64,000 nt of DNA from Rhizobium terricola. GTDB taxonomy: Bacteria > Pseudomonadota > Alphaproteobacteria > Rhizobiales > Rhizobiaceae. Below, piece by piece: positions 55,604 through 64,000 of the stretch. Each line of letters starts with the position of its first letter. Position 1 is the first letter of the stretch. The translations under genes were made by a program, and so were the position numbers. The stretch covers positions 1,668,649-1,732,648 of the forward strand of contig NZ_JABBGK010000001.1 of assembly GCF_012927355.1 (NCBI RefSeq). The letters run 5' to 3'. The notes under the pieces were generated by a model. That model was not told where the DNA came from. It ran no database searches and saw nothing but the letters and a program-made list of their open reading frames with translations.

Positions 55604-57796
55604 TTATTGTTTCCTGCCGGAAATGATGCCGGCAATCAGTTTCGGCGCGCTTTCTTTCAGCGATTCTCCCCGACCCGAAAGGCTCGGATTGGTCATGAAA
55701 TAGTGCTGCGCGTTAAAAGGTTCCTCGCCGGGCCGCACATCCATGCGCCGCGACGTTCCGTCGGGCAATATCTCGTAGCTCTGCTGGTTGTCAATCAAGT
55801 TGCCCAGCATGATCTGTGAAAGAACCTGCTCATGGACGGTGGGGTTGACGAGCGGCACGAGCGTCTCGACCCGGCGGTCGAGATTGCGCGGCATCATGTC
55901 GGCGGAACCAATGTAGACCAGCGCCTTTTCCGACGGCAGGCCGAAGCCGTTGCCGAAGCAGAAGATGCGGCTGTGCTCGAGGAAGCGCCCGACGATCGAC
56001 TTGACGCGAATGTTGTCGGAGAGGCCGGGAACGCGCGGGCGCAGGCAGCAGATGCCGCGCACGACGAGATCGACCTCGACGCCGGCCTGGCTTGCCCGAT
56101 AGAGCGCGTCGATGATCTCCGGATCGACCAGCGAGTTCATCTTCATCCAGATCGCGGCGGGCTTGCCGGCCTTGGCGTGGCAGATCTCCTCCTCGATGTG
56201 ACGCAGGATGCGCGGACGAAGCGTATAGGGCGATACCGCGAGCTTCATGCTTTCTTCCGGCTCGCCGTAGCCGGTGATGAAGTTGAAGATGTTCGCCATG
56301 TCATGGGCGATCTTCGGATTGCAGGTGAAGAAGGACAGGTCGGTGTAGATCTTCGCGGTGATCGGGTGGTAGTTGCCCGTGCCAAGGTGGCAGTAGGTCC
56401 TGAGCTTGCCGTCCTCGCGGCGCACCACCATCGACATCTTGGCGTGGGTCTTGAGTTCGATGAAGCCGAACACGACCTGCACGCCGGCGCGCTCCAGGTC
56501 GCGCGCCCAGCGGATGTTGGCCTCCTCGTCGAAGCGGGCCTTGAGTTCCACCAGTGCGGTCACCGACTTGCCGGCATCGGCGGCGTCGATCAGGGCACGG
56601 ACGATCGGGCTGTCGTTCGAGGTGCGGTAAAGCGTCTGCTTGATGGCAAGGACATCCGGGTCGCGCGCTGCCTGCAGCAGGAACTGGACGACGACGTCGA
56701 AGCTCTCATAGGGATGGTGAACCACCATGTCCTTTTCGCGGATCGCGGCCAGGCAGTCACCCGCATGCTCGCGCACGCGCTCCGGGAAACGGGCATTGTA
56801 GGGCTCGAAACGCAGGTCGTCGCGCGGCGCCTTGGCGATCTCGGAAATGGTGTTGAGTGCCAGCAGGCCCGGCAGCACGGCAACGCGGTTTTCCGGCACG
56901 CCGAGTTCGTGCACCACGAACTGGCGAAGGGCGACCGGCATTTCAGAATCAACCTCGATGCGGATCACCGAGCCGCGACGCCGGCGCTTGAGCGCCGTCT
57001 CGAAGAAGCGCACCAGGTCTTCGGCCTCCTCCTCGACTTCGATATCGCTGTCGCGAATGATGCGGAAGGTGCCGAAGCCCCTGACCTCGTAGCCCGGATA
57101 GAGCCGGTCGATGAACATACCGACCATGTCTTCCAGCGTGATGTAACGGAGCGTCGTCTTGTCGTCGGGCAGCCGGATGAAGCGATCGAGCGTCGTCGGC
57201 AGGCGCAAAAGCGCCGTCATCGGCTCCTGGGTGCGCTTGCTCTCGAGCTGCAGGCCCATGGAGAAACCGAGGTTCGGAATGAAGGGGAACGGATGGGCCG
57301 GATCGATCGAGAGCGGCGTCAGCACCGGGAAGATCGCTTCCTCGAATTCCGATGCGAGCCAGGTCCTGTCTTCGGCGGAGAGCGCCGCCGGACGGACGAT
57401 CAGGATGTCTTCCTTGGCGAGATACTGCTGGAGAACGGCAAGCGAAGCCTGCTGCTCCATCTGCAGGTTGTCGATTTCCTTGAGGATGTCGTCGAGCTGC
57501 TCGTGCGGGGCCTTGCCGTCCGGGCTCTTGATGGTGATGCCCTGGCGGACCTGGCCTTCGAGGCCGGCGACGCGCACCATGAAGAACTCGTCGAGGTTGG
57601 TGGCCGAGATCGACAGGAACCGCACGCGCTCCAGAAGCGGATGGGCGGTGTTCAGCGTTTCTTCGAGGACGCGTCGGTTGAACTGCAACCACGAGAATTC
57701 GCGGTTGATGAAGCGCAGCGGGCTAGAGGACAGGTCTTCCGGTGCCATGCCCTCCACGAGGTCGGAGGTCGTCGTCTCGGTCACCACAGAATCCAT
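55604..57796 (-). CDS. ppk: Polyphosphate kinase
   Basis: A 730-residue PPK1. The N-terminal [18 protein letters not shown] is diagnostic. The autophosphorylated histidine lies in [15 protein letters not shown], and the second active-site histidine in [21 protein letters not shown] and [12 protein letters not shown] line the active site. Start ATG 57796 has GAGGG 7 nt upstream; the in-frame ATG at 57859 is less likely. It makes polyphosphate from ATP. Confidence 0.95.
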   Translation of the reverse strand: MDSVVTETTTSDLVEGMAPEDLSSSPLRFINREFSWLQFNRRVLEETLNTAHPLLERVRFLSISATNLDEFFMVRVAGLEGQVRQGITIKSPDGKAPHEQLDDILKEIDNLQMEQQASLAVLQQYLAKEDILIVRPAALSAEDRTWLASEFEEAIFPVLTPLSIDPAHPFPFIPNLGFSMGLQLESKRTQEPMTALLRLPTTLDRFIRLPDDKTTLRYITLEDMVGMFIDRLYPGYEVRGFGTFRIIRDSDIEVEEEAEDLVRFFETALKRRRRGSVIRIEVDSEMPVALRQFVVHELGVPENRVAVLPGLLALNTISEIAKAPRDDLRFEPYNARFPERVREHAGDCLAAIREKDMVVHHPYESFDVVVQFLLQAARDPDVLAIKQTLYRTSNDSPIVRALIDAADAGKSVTALVELKARFDEEANIRWARDLERAGVQVVFGFIELKTHAKMSMVVRREDGKLRTYCHLGTGNYHPITAKIYTDLSFFTCNPKIAHDMANIFNFITGYGEPEESMKLAVSPYTLRPRILRHIEEEICHAKAGKPAAIWMKMNSLVDPEIIDALYRASQAGVEVDLVVRGICCLRPRVPGLSDNIRVKSIVGRFLEHSRIFCFGNGFGLPSEKALVYIGSADMMPRNLDRRVETLVPLVNPTVHEQVLSQIMLGNLIDNQQSYEILPDGTSRRMDVRPGEEPFNAQHYFMTNPSLSGRGESLKESAPKLIAGIISGRKQ

Positions 57797-57859
57797 TGTC
57801 CATCCCTCAATTGCCGTAGCGGCCGCAAATATAACAGTTTGACGACAATCCTGTGACAA

Positions 57860-58573
57860 CTACCCGAGGTCTTCGGCCTCGTAGAGTTCGCCCAGAACTT
57901 CGGCCGCGAGCGCCCGCGTGATCTTCGTGCGTCGCGACAGCGCAAGCCGGTCGATCCGCTCGACCACCTCCTGCGCCGCGGAGCAGGACCGCTCCATGCG
58001 CTGAACGATATAGCCGACGATCTTGTCGTCAATATTAAGCTGGCGGTCGGCGAAGAGCTTGACGATCACCTGCGACAGCAGCGCCTCGTCGGGGCTGCCA
58101 ATCTCGACCATGGTGGCCGCCTTCAGCCGCGACTTCAAATCGGGAAGCACGACCGGCCAGGACAGAGGCCAGGTGCGCGACGTCATCAACAGGCTGGTGC
58201 CGTGTTCGCGGACGCTGTTGATGACATGGAAAAGCTCGACCTCATCGAAGCCGGCGCTGTCGGCATCCTCAAACAGCACCGGACCGGCGGAGGCGACCTC
58301 CGCGGCGGAGCCGCCTGCGACGGGCGCGATGACCGACGCGCCGGACTGCTCGCGCCAGATTTCGGCCAGATGCGATTTGCCGGATCCCGCCGGGCCGGTG
58401 AGGATCACGACGGGGGACGGCCATTGCGGCCAGCTGTCGATCAGCGCGACCGCCGCGGCAAGGCGATCGGATACCAGCAGGTCCTCACGGCCACTCGCCG
58501 TGCCGTGGTCGAAGGCGAGCGGCAGTTGCTCGGCCGTCCTTCGCCGCGTCGCGACCTTCTTCATCTCACGCAT
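57860..58573 (-). CDS. hdaA: DnaA regulatory inactivator homologue HdaA
   Basis: A 237-residue AAA+ protein. The N-terminal clamp-binding motif QLPLAF is followed by Walker A GPAGSGKSHLAE, Walker B VLFEDADSAG, and a C-terminal lid (SAAQEVVERIDRLAL). It inactivates DnaA through the beta-clamp, as HdaA in Caulobacter and other alphaproteobacteria. The ATG follows directly on the stop of the AI-2E gene (TGA-ATG, 0 nt), so translation is coupled. Confidence 0.93.
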   Translation of the reverse strand: MREMKKVATRRRTAEQLPLAFDHGTASGREDLLVSDRLAAAVALIDSWPQWPSPVVILTGPAGSGKSHLAEIWREQSGASVIAPVAGGSAAEVASAGPVLFEDADSAGFDEVELFHVINSVREHGTSLLMTSRTWPLSWPVVLPDLKSRLKAATMVEIGSPDEALLSQVIVKLFADRQLNIDDKIVGYIVQRMERSCSAAQEVVERIDRLALSRRTKITRALAAEVLGELYEAEDLG

Positions 58574-59698
58574 TCACTTCTCTGAAACACCGGGATCGGG
58601 CTTCACCTCGATGATGGTCGACTGCCCGTAATACAAATCGCTCTCAAGATACCGCGACAGAGCGAAACGGACAAGAACGCCGACCGAAGCCGCAGCCGGC
58701 ACGGCGACCAGAACGCCGACAAAGCCGAAGAGAGCGCCGAAGGCAAAGAGGGCGAACATCAGCCAGACGGGGTGCAGCCCGACGCTCTTTCCCACCAGCT
58801 TGGGCTGCAGGATGTTGCCCTCGATGAACTGTCCGGAGAAGAAGAACACCACGACGATGATCAGGTGGACATAGTCCGGCCAGAACTGCACGAGCGCGAC
58901 CCCGCTGGCCAGCACCAGGCCGACGGTCGAGCCGACATAGGGGATGAAGCTCAGCATGCCGGTCAGGAAGCCGATCAGCAGGCCGAAGTTGAGGCCGATC
59001 AGCGAAAGGCCGATGGCGTAGTAGATACCGAGGAAGAGGCAGAGCGAGCCCTGTCCGCGCACGAAGCCGGCAATGGTGCGGTCGAGTTCGGTGGCGATCT
59101 CGCGCACCGTTGCGACGTGATTGCGCGGCACCCAGCCATCCACCTTGGCAATCATGCGGTCCCAGTCCAGCAACAGGTAGAAGGCGACGACCGGCGTGAC
59201 GACGAGCAGCGAGGCGATGTCGAGAAGTGCCTTGCCGGAGTTCCAGATCTGCTCGAGCAGGGTTCCGATGAAGCCCACGCCCTCGGACAGATACTTGGAG
59301 AAGTTCGCCTTGATCGTGTCCATCTGGCTGTTCAGCCATTCCGGCAGCCACGCGGCGTTCGAGGTGGCGATGAAGGTCTGCAACTGCGAGACATAGCCCG
59401 GCACATGCTGGATGAACTCGTTGAGCTGGCTCGCCAGAACCGGGATGATGATCATCAGCGAGAGCACGAAGACGATGATGAAGGTGACGAGGATCACCAC
59501 GGTCGCCATCAGGCGCGACAGCCCAAGACGTTCCAGGCGGTCGGCAACCGGATCGAGGAAGTAGGCGAGCGCCATGCCGGCGATGAACGGCAGGAGGATC
59601 GTCCGGAACATCATCAGGAAGACGACGAAGACGGCGAGTGCTGCGAGCCAGAACATTGCCTGACGCTTCAACCCGCTGCCGCTGATGTGCTGAACCAT
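58574..59698 (-). CDS. AI-2E-family (PerM) membrane transporter
   Basis: A 374-residue membrane protein of the AI-2E/PerM family with seven or eight helices. Landmarks are LLPFIAGMALAYFLDPVADRLERLGL, the periplasmic helical loop AWLPEWLNSQM, LLVVTPVVAFYLLLDWDRMI and FFFSGQFIEGNILQPKLVG. Start ATG 59698 has AAGGG 6 nt upstream; the frame start at 59950 includes the upstream intergenic region and is rejected. It is the first gene of the AI-2E-hdaA-ppk-ppx operon, divergent from purM. The substrate is not known, and AI-2 export is not implied. Confidence 0.9.
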   Translation of the reverse strand: MVQHISGSGLKRQAMFWLAALAVFVVFLMMFRTILLPFIAGMALAYFLDPVADRLERLGLSRLMATVVILVTFIIVFVLSLMIIIPVLASQLNEFIQHVPGYVSQLQTFIATSNAAWLPEWLNSQMDTIKANFSKYLSEGVGFIGTLLEQIWNSGKALLDIASLLVVTPVVAFYLLLDWDRMIAKVDGWVPRNHVATVREIATELDRTIAGFVRGQGSLCLFLGIYYAIGLSLIGLNFGLLIGFLTGMLSFIPYVGSTVGLVLASGVALVQFWPDYVHLIIVVVFFFSGQFIEGNILQPKLVGKSVGLHPVWLMFALFAFGALFGFVGVLVAVPAAASVGVLVRFALSRYLESDLYYGQSTIIEVKPDPGVSEK

Positions 59699-59930
59699 GG
59701 TCCGCCCTTCCCTTCCGATACGGTCACCGCTTTTCTGCGCCGCACTACTAACAGGAAACAGGAGATAGGTCAGGCCGAAAGCGAAGGTCAAGCGCACGCG
59801 ATCCGAAGGTGCCACGAATGAAGAGGGCAAAAGTGCCGGAAAACCGCGTGATCTGAGCCTGCCGACTTGCATCCGAGGGCTCTTCATGCAATTGCCACCC
59901 GCAAATATCGACACCCATCGGAGGCACGAG

Positions 59931-61004
59931 ATGAGCCAGTCTGAACGCAACGGTTTGACCTACAGCGACGCGGGCGTCGACATCGATGCGGGCAATCTCC
60001 TGGTCGAGAAGATCAAGCCTCATGTACGGTCCACCCGCCGTCCTGGCGCCGACGGCGAGATCGGCGGCTTCGGCGGCCTGTTCGACCTGAAGGCCGCGGG
60101 CTTCACCGATCCGGTTCTCGTCGCAGCCAATGACGGCGTCGGCACCAAGCTCAAGATCGCCATCGACGCCGGCCTGCACGACACGGTCGGCATCGACCTC
60201 GTCGCCATGTGCGTCAACGACCTCGTGGTCCAGGGGGCCGAGCCGCTGTTCTTCCTCGACTATTTTGCCACGGGCAAGCTCGACCCCGACCAGGGCGCGG
60301 CGATCGTCGGCGGGATTGCGGCCGGCTGCCGCGAGGCCGGCTGTGCGCTGATCGGCGGCGAAACCGCCGAGATGCCGGGCATGTATTCCGGTGGCGACTA
60401 TGACCTCGCGGGCTTCGCCGTCGGCGCGGCCGAGCGCGGCAAGCTCCTGCCGGCCGGCGACATCGCCGAAGGCGACGTGATCCTCGGGCTTGCATCGTCG
60501 GGTGTCCATTCCAACGGTTTCTCGCTGGTACGCAAGATCGTCGGCCTTTCCGGCCTGACCTGGGACGCAGCCGCTCCCTTCGACACGACGAAGACGCTCG
60601 GCGCCGCGCTGCTCGAACCGACCCGCATCTATGTGAAGCCGCTCCTCAAGGCGATCCGCGAGACCGGCGCCCTCAAGGCGCTTGCCCACATCACCGGCGG
60701 CGGCTTCCCGGAAAACATTCCGCGCGTGCTGCCGAAGCACCTTGCCGCTTCGATCGACCTTGCCGCAATCAGCGTGCCGCCGGTCTTCTCCTGGCTGGCA
60801 CGGGTCGGCGGCGTCGCCCAGAACGAGATGCTGCGGACGTTCAACTGCGGCGTCGGCATGATCGTCGTCGTCGCCGAGAAGGATGCCGCCCGGGTTGCCG
60901 AGGTTCTTGCCGCCGAAGGCGAAAAGGTGGTGACGCTCGGCCGGATGATCGCCCGCGCCGAAGGTGAAGCCGGAACCCGCTACGAAGGCACGCTCGCCCT
61001 ATGA
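59931..61004 (+). CDS. purM: Phosphoribosylformylglycinamidine cyclo-ligase
   Basis: A 357-residue AIR synthetase. It shows [48 protein letters not shown] and [21 protein letters not shown] lies 6 nt before ATG 59931; ATG 59886 is rejected. It overlaps purN by 4 nt (ATGA). This purM-purN pair is standard in rhizobia. Confidence 0.97.
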   Translation: MSQSERNGLTYSDAGVDIDAGNLLVEKIKPHVRSTRRPGADGEIGGFGGLFDLKAAGFTDPVLVAANDGVGTKLKIAIDAGLHDTVGIDLVAMCVNDLVVQGAEPLFFLDYFATGKLDPDQGAAIVGGIAAGCREAGCALIGGETAEMPGMYSGGDYDLAGFAVGAAERGKLLPAGDIAEGDVILGLASSGVHSNGFSLVRKIVGLSGLTWDAAAPFDTTKTLGAALLEPTRIYVKPLLKAIRETGALKALAHITGGGFPENIPRVLPKHLAASIDLAAISVPPVFSWLARVGGVAQNEMLRTFNCGVGMIVVVAEKDAARVAEVLAAEGEKVVTLGRMIARAEGEAGTRYEGTLAL

Positions 61005-61657
61005 CGACGGCCCGTAACCGCGTCGTCGTCTTCATTTCCGGCGGCGGCTCGAACATGGTGGCGCTGGCGGATGCCTGCGCCTCACCCGGCTTTCCGGCGG
61101 AAATCGTCGCCGTCATCTCCGACAAGGCGACGGCCGGCGGACTTGCCAGGGCCGCCGAACGCGGCATTGCGACCCATGTGTTCGAACGCCGGTCCTACAC
61201 CGGCAAGGCCGAGCACGAGGCGGCAATCCTCGACGCGCTCAATGCGCTGTCTCCGGACATCATCTGCCTTGCGGGCTACATGCGCCTGCTCTCCGGCGAA
61301 TTCATCAAGCGCCACGAAGGCCGGATCCTCAACATCCACCCTTCGCTCCTACCGCTCTTTCCCGGCCTCCACACCCATCAGCGTGCCATCGATGCCGGCA
61401 TGATGATCGCGGGCTGCACCGTGCATTTCGTCACGGAAGGCATGGATGAAGGTCCGATCGTCGCCCAGTCCGTCGTGCCGATCGTGCCCGGCGATACCGC
61501 CGACAGCCTTGCTGCCCGTGTGCTGACCGTGGAACATCGCACCTATCCGCAGGCGCTGCGGCTGCTGGCCGAGGGAGCCGTGGGCATGGGCGCCGACGGC
61601 CGTGTCGAGCGCAAGGCCTACGTCGGCGATCCGCAAGCGAAGCTCGTTTCGCTCTGA
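61001..61657 (+). CDS. purN: Phosphoribosylglycinamide formyltransferase
   Basis: A 218-residue GAR transformylase. The phosphate-binding ISGGGSNM is N-terminal, the folate-site segment MRLLSGEFI follows, and the catalytic asparagine and histidine are in [14 protein letters not shown] with the aspartate in TEGMDEGPI. The start overlaps the purM stop (ATGA). It is followed by a hairpin terminator. Confidence 0.97.
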   Translation: MTTARNRVVVFISGGGSNMVALADACASPGFPAEIVAVISDKATAGGLARAAERGIATHVFERRSYTGKAEHEAAILDALNALSPDIICLAGYMRLLSGEFIKRHEGRILNIHPSLLPLFPGLHTHQRAIDAGMMIAGCTVHFVTEGMDEGPIVAQSVVPIVPGDTADSLAARVLTVEHRTYPQALRLLAEGAVGMGADGRVERKAYVGDPQAKLVSL

Positions 61658-61664
61658 CGAGGCC

Positions 61665-61687
61665 TTGCCGCTGAAACGCAGCGGCAA
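61665..61687 (+). terminator. Terminator of purM-purN
   Basis: TTGCCGCTG-AAACG-CAGCGGCAA is a perfect 9-bp stem with a 5-nt loop, followed by AATTT. The rest of 61688-61806 should hold the promoter of the downstream omptin gene; no clear hexamers were found. Confidence 0.75.
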
Positions 61688-61806
61688 AATTTGGGCCCTT
61701 TATTGGACACCACAAGACTCAGAAGTGGACGCTCCAGGCGATTGATCGAGTTGGTCAGATCCATAGGGTGGCGGCGATCGCAGCCATCACGCATGGAGAC
61801 ATTTTC

Positions 61807-62754
61807 ATGACCAAATCATTTGCCCGCATCGCTCTTGCGGCCGGCGTCGCCTTCTGTCTGCCGACGCTCGCGTCTGCTGAGGACACCATCTTCACCTCGC
61901 CCGACGGCGCCTTCTCGCTTTACGGCGGCATCGGGCTTGCCAACATCAAGGCCGACGAGTTCGTCTATGACGGTTCCCACAAGGTCAGCGAGCTTAACTG
62001 GGAAACCAAGGGCATGGTTCTCTACACGCTCGGCGCCGATGCGCAACTCGACAAGAACTGGAAGATCAAGGCGGCCGTCAACATCGGCACCGGCGGTGAC
62101 GGCCACATGGTCGACTACGACTGGATGGATTACAGCAACAGCGACTGGACCGATCGCTCGATCCATCCCGATACCGAGCTCGCACATTATTTCAGCGGCT
62201 CGATCGAGATCGATCGCGAGGTCTATTCCAACGACACCACGAATTTCAGCGTCGGTCCCGGTTTCCGCTACACCGATGTCAAGTGGGACGCCGTCGGTGG
62301 TTCCTACATCTACAGCACCACCGGCCATTTTCGGGATGATGTCGGCAGCTGGCCGGACGGCGATCCGGGCATCAGCTACCAGCAGAAGATCCCCGTCGGC
62401 TTCCTTGCCGTCAACGGCGAACACATGATCGGCGCTCTGACGCTCAGCGGCGGCCTGCAGGGTGGCCTGAGCTTCGGCATCGACGACATCGACGACCACT
62501 GGAAGCGCGACCTTCGTTACTACGACAGCATGGGCGTCGCCCCGATGCTCGCCGCCAATGTCAGCGCCGACTACAAGATCACTCCCTCGGCCTCGCTTTA
62601 CCTCGCCGGCTCGTTCGAACAGGTCTTCCACCGTCGCGGTGACATGAAGATCGTCGACACGACGGGCGCGACGGCCGATTCCTACGAATCCGACTCGGCT
62701 GGTGCATCCTATCAGGCGATGTCGATCTCGTTCGGCCTCAAGGGCACGTTCTAG
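61807..62754 (+). CDS. Omptin-family outer-membrane aspartate protease
   Basis: A 315-residue protein that aligns in order and length with OmpT (317 residues). The signal peptide ends LASA before EDTIF. KVSELNWETKG corresponds to RKVSQLDWK; MVDYDWMDYSNSDWTD to MVDQDWMDSSN...TWTD; then RSIHPDTEL, GGSYIYSTTGHFRDD and SYQQKIPVGFL. The catalytic aspartates are Asp103 and Asp105, and the Asp-His pair is Asp229 and His231 in DDIDDHW, all conserved. The C-terminus ends in Phe (GTF), the usual outer-membrane insertion signal. GGAG lies 9 nt before ATG 61807. It is a ten-stranded barrel whose target (host peptides, self-proteins) is unknown. Confidence 0.9.
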   Translation: MTKSFARIALAAGVAFCLPTLASAEDTIFTSPDGAFSLYGGIGLANIKADEFVYDGSHKVSELNWETKGMVLYTLGADAQLDKNWKIKAAVNIGTGGDGHMVDYDWMDYSNSDWTDRSIHPDTELAHYFSGSIEIDREVYSNDTTNFSVGPGFRYTDVKWDAVGGSYIYSTTGHFRDDVGSWPDGDPGISYQQKIPVGFLAVNGEHMIGALTLSGGLQGGLSFGIDDIDDHWKRDLRYYDSMGVAPMLAANVSADYKITPSASLYLAGSFEQVFHRRGDMKIVDTTGATADSYESDSAGASYQAMSISFGLKGTF

Positions 62755-62842
62755 GGTTTCCGAGCCCCCCGCGGGCAGCGCAAGCTGCCTGCCGGCCGCG
62801 GACGTTCCTTTGCGCGTTCGCGGCCATTCTTCTTTTCAAAGA

Positions 62843-63436
62843 CTACAACTGCCCGCGATTGAGCGCGGCCCATTGCAGCAGCATGATGGTCTTGGCGTCG
62901 ATGATGCCGCCCGTCCCGATCATGGCGAGCGCCTCGTCCAGGGACAATTCGGTGATCTCGATGTCCTCGTTCTCCTCGGCAAGGCCGCCGCCCTCGGCAA
63001 CCTTGTCGGCGGCCGAGACGCGCGAGACATAGAAATGGACCTTCTCGGTGACCGCGCCCGGCGACATATAGGCACTGAACAGGAAGCGCGGTGACGCCGC
63101 CCGATACCCGGTCTCCTCCATCGCCTCGCGGCAGACGGTCGCGACGGGATCCTCTCCATGTTCCATCGAACCCGCCGCCGCCTCGAGCAGGAAGGGCTTG
63201 TCCCCCATCAGGTGAACGGGGATGCGGAACTGGCGAACCAACACCACCATGTCGCGATCCGGGTCATAGAGAAGAACGACCACGGCCTCGCCGCGGTCGA
63301 AGACCTCCCACTGCAGTTCGACCGCGGTATCGTCCGGGCGGATATAGTCGAAGACGATGCGGCGGAACTCGCTCCAGCCCTTCCACAGAAGCTCATCCTT
63401 GCGGATGGCGATCCTGACGCGATCGAAGCGGCTCAT
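62843..63436 (-). CDS. NUDIX hydrolase (ADP-ribose/GDP-mannose pyrophosphatase-like)
   Basis: A 197-residue NUDIX enzyme. The Nudix box GSMEHGEDPVATVCREAMEETG fits Gx5Ex7REUxEExGU, given here by its G, E, R, E, E, E and G positions at about 105-127. LVRQFRIPV precedes it, and AYMSPGAVTEKVHFYVS follows, as in the YffH/NudK and ADP-ribose types. The start ATG 63436 overlaps the stop of the oxidoreductase (ATGA, 63433-63436), so the two are coupled. Confidence 0.88.
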   Translation of the reverse strand: MSRFDRVRIAIRKDELLWKGWSEFRRIVFDYIRPDDTAVELQWEVFDRGEAVVVLLYDPDRDMVVLVRQFRIPVHLMGDKPFLLEAAAGSMEHGEDPVATVCREAMEETGYRAASPRFLFSAYMSPGAVTEKVHFYVSRVSAADKVAEGGGLAEENEDIEITELSLDEALAMIGTGGIIDAKTIMLLQWAALNRGQL

Positions 63437-64000
63437 CCGACGGCCTTTTCCAGCCAGACCTTGTTGTCGTGGAAGGCCGCGCCGCCATGCGGGGCCGTGG
63501 CATCGGCCCCGGTCAGCACGTTGATGCCCTCGCCGTCGAGATGCGCCTTGTTGGGCCACAGGCCTTCCGCCACCAGCACGCCCGGCTTCACCGCCTCGGT
63601 AACGCTCGCATGGATACGCAGCGTTCCGCGCCCGTTGCCGATGCGGACGACGTCGCCGTCGGCGATCGAAAGGCGTGCGGCGTCGGCCGGATTGACCATC
63701 ACCTGCGGTCGCCCCTCCTTCTCGCGCGACGTCGTCGTCTCGGCAAAGGTGGAGTTCAGGAAATTGCGGGCGGGAGAGGTCGCAAGCCGGAACGGATGTT
63801 CGGCATCCGCAACCTCGATCAAGTCCACCTGGTCAGGGAACACCGGAAGGGCCGCGACGGGTCCGAGGTTGCCGACGGACGCCGGCGGCTTGTTCGGCGC
63901 CCTGCCGTTCTCCCAGTCCGGGCGGAAACGGAATTTTCCGTCCGCATGGCCGAACCCGTCGAGATAATGGGCAGCCCTGAATTCCGGCTGACAGTCGAAC
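63433..64000 (-). CDS. Molybdopterin oxidoreductase, C-terminal part (5' end outside window)
   Basis: About 188 codons of an open frame that continues beyond the right edge. It holds the molydopterin-dinucleotide-binding domain: HPFRLATSPARNFLNSTFAET, VMVNPADAARLSIADGDVVRI and then GVLVAEGLWPN, the hallmark of the DMSO-reductase family C-terminus. A GTG at 63843 is an internal codon, since the upstream frame is open and coding-like (for example HYLDGFGHADGKFRFRPDW). The substrate cannot be inferred from this domain alone. It overlaps the NUDIX gene by 4 nt. Confidence 0.85.
   Translation of the reverse strand, partial: FDCQPEFRAAHYLDGFGHADGKFRFRPDWENGRAPNKPPASVGNLGPVAALPVFPDQVDLIEVADAEHPFRLATSPARNFLNSTFAETTTSREKEGRPQVMVNPADAARLSIADGDVVRIGNGRGTLRIHASVTEAVKPGVLVAEGLWPNKAHLDGEGINVLTGADATAPHGGAAFHDNKVWLEKAVG

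Overview
The window is a GC-rich alphaproteobacterial chromosome segment, almost certainly from the Rhizobiaceae (Sinorhizobium/Ensifer, Rhizobium, Agrobacterium or Shinella type; the genus cannot be fixed from sequence alone). The placement rests on gene order and content: ihfA-fabH-plsX, glyA-nrdR-ribD-ribH-nusB, a MarR regulator of LdtR type near an L,D-transpeptidase, DUF6163 divergent from hemB, and AI-2E/hdaA/ppk/ppx divergent from purM-purN. No insertion sequence, integrase, phage gene, rRNA or CRISPR array was seen. It reads as core chromosome with a few accessory insertions.

Layout. 1-11.0 kb: a surface-polysaccharide cluster, cut at the left edge. It has a CelD/BcsL-type acyltransferase, a Wzc/GumC-like chain-length protein with a degenerate kinase domain, a short Wza-like lipoprotein, two GT4 glycosyltransferases, a polyprenyl-phosphate sugar transferase and a Wzy/ligase-like membrane protein. 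This is a complete Wzy-type set apart from a flippase, which is not visible. It resembles the unipolar-polysaccharide (UPP-like) adhesin loci of rhizobia. An FtsH-type protease gene sits inside it on the opposite strand. 11.0-20.4 kb: small genes, a PHB-depolymerase-like esterase, tRNA-Pro(GGG), the MerR/ihfA/fabH/plsX/DUF177/CBP3-chaperone block, bamE and the proton pyrophosphatase hppA. 20.5-26.0 kb: an MFS gene and the nusB-ribH-ribD-nrdR-glyA block, with no riboflavin synthase gene between ribD and ribH, and a 25-residue membrane peptide gene (23030-23107) on the other strand. 26.2-33.5 kb: a GGDEF-EAL protein, an alpha-oxoamine synthase, and an ldtP / YrbL-like kinase / ldtR envelope-stress module. 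33.6-43.9 kb: hemB, RDD protein, bpt, DMT exporter, a cyclic-nucleotide-binding/CPBP-protease fusion, parC, a periplasmic DUF and aspS. 44-53.9 kb: TetR-cupin pair, MFS, multicopper oxidase, metallo-beta-lactamase-fold protein, rnd, GNAT, Rsm22-like methyltransferase, phytase-like esterase and a small RhiA-like protein. 54-64 kb: ppx-ppk-hdaA-AI-2E block, purM-purN, an omptin-family outer-membrane protease, a NUDIX hydrolase and the 3' end of a molybdopterin oxidoreductase gene.

How the genes work together. The left cluster builds and exports a polysaccharide, and the GGDEF-EAL protein could tune such envelope traits through c-di-GMP. fabH/plsX feed lipid synthesis. ldtP/ldtR remodel peptidoglycan. 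bamE serves outer-membrane assembly, on which the omptin would depend. ppk/ppx balance polyphosphate, hppA uses pyrophosphate, and a possible Pho-type box precedes the phytase-like gene. The least expected items are the omptin, the cNMP-binding/CPBP fusion, the FtsH paralogue in the polysaccharide locus and several unexplained perfect palindromes in promoter regions.
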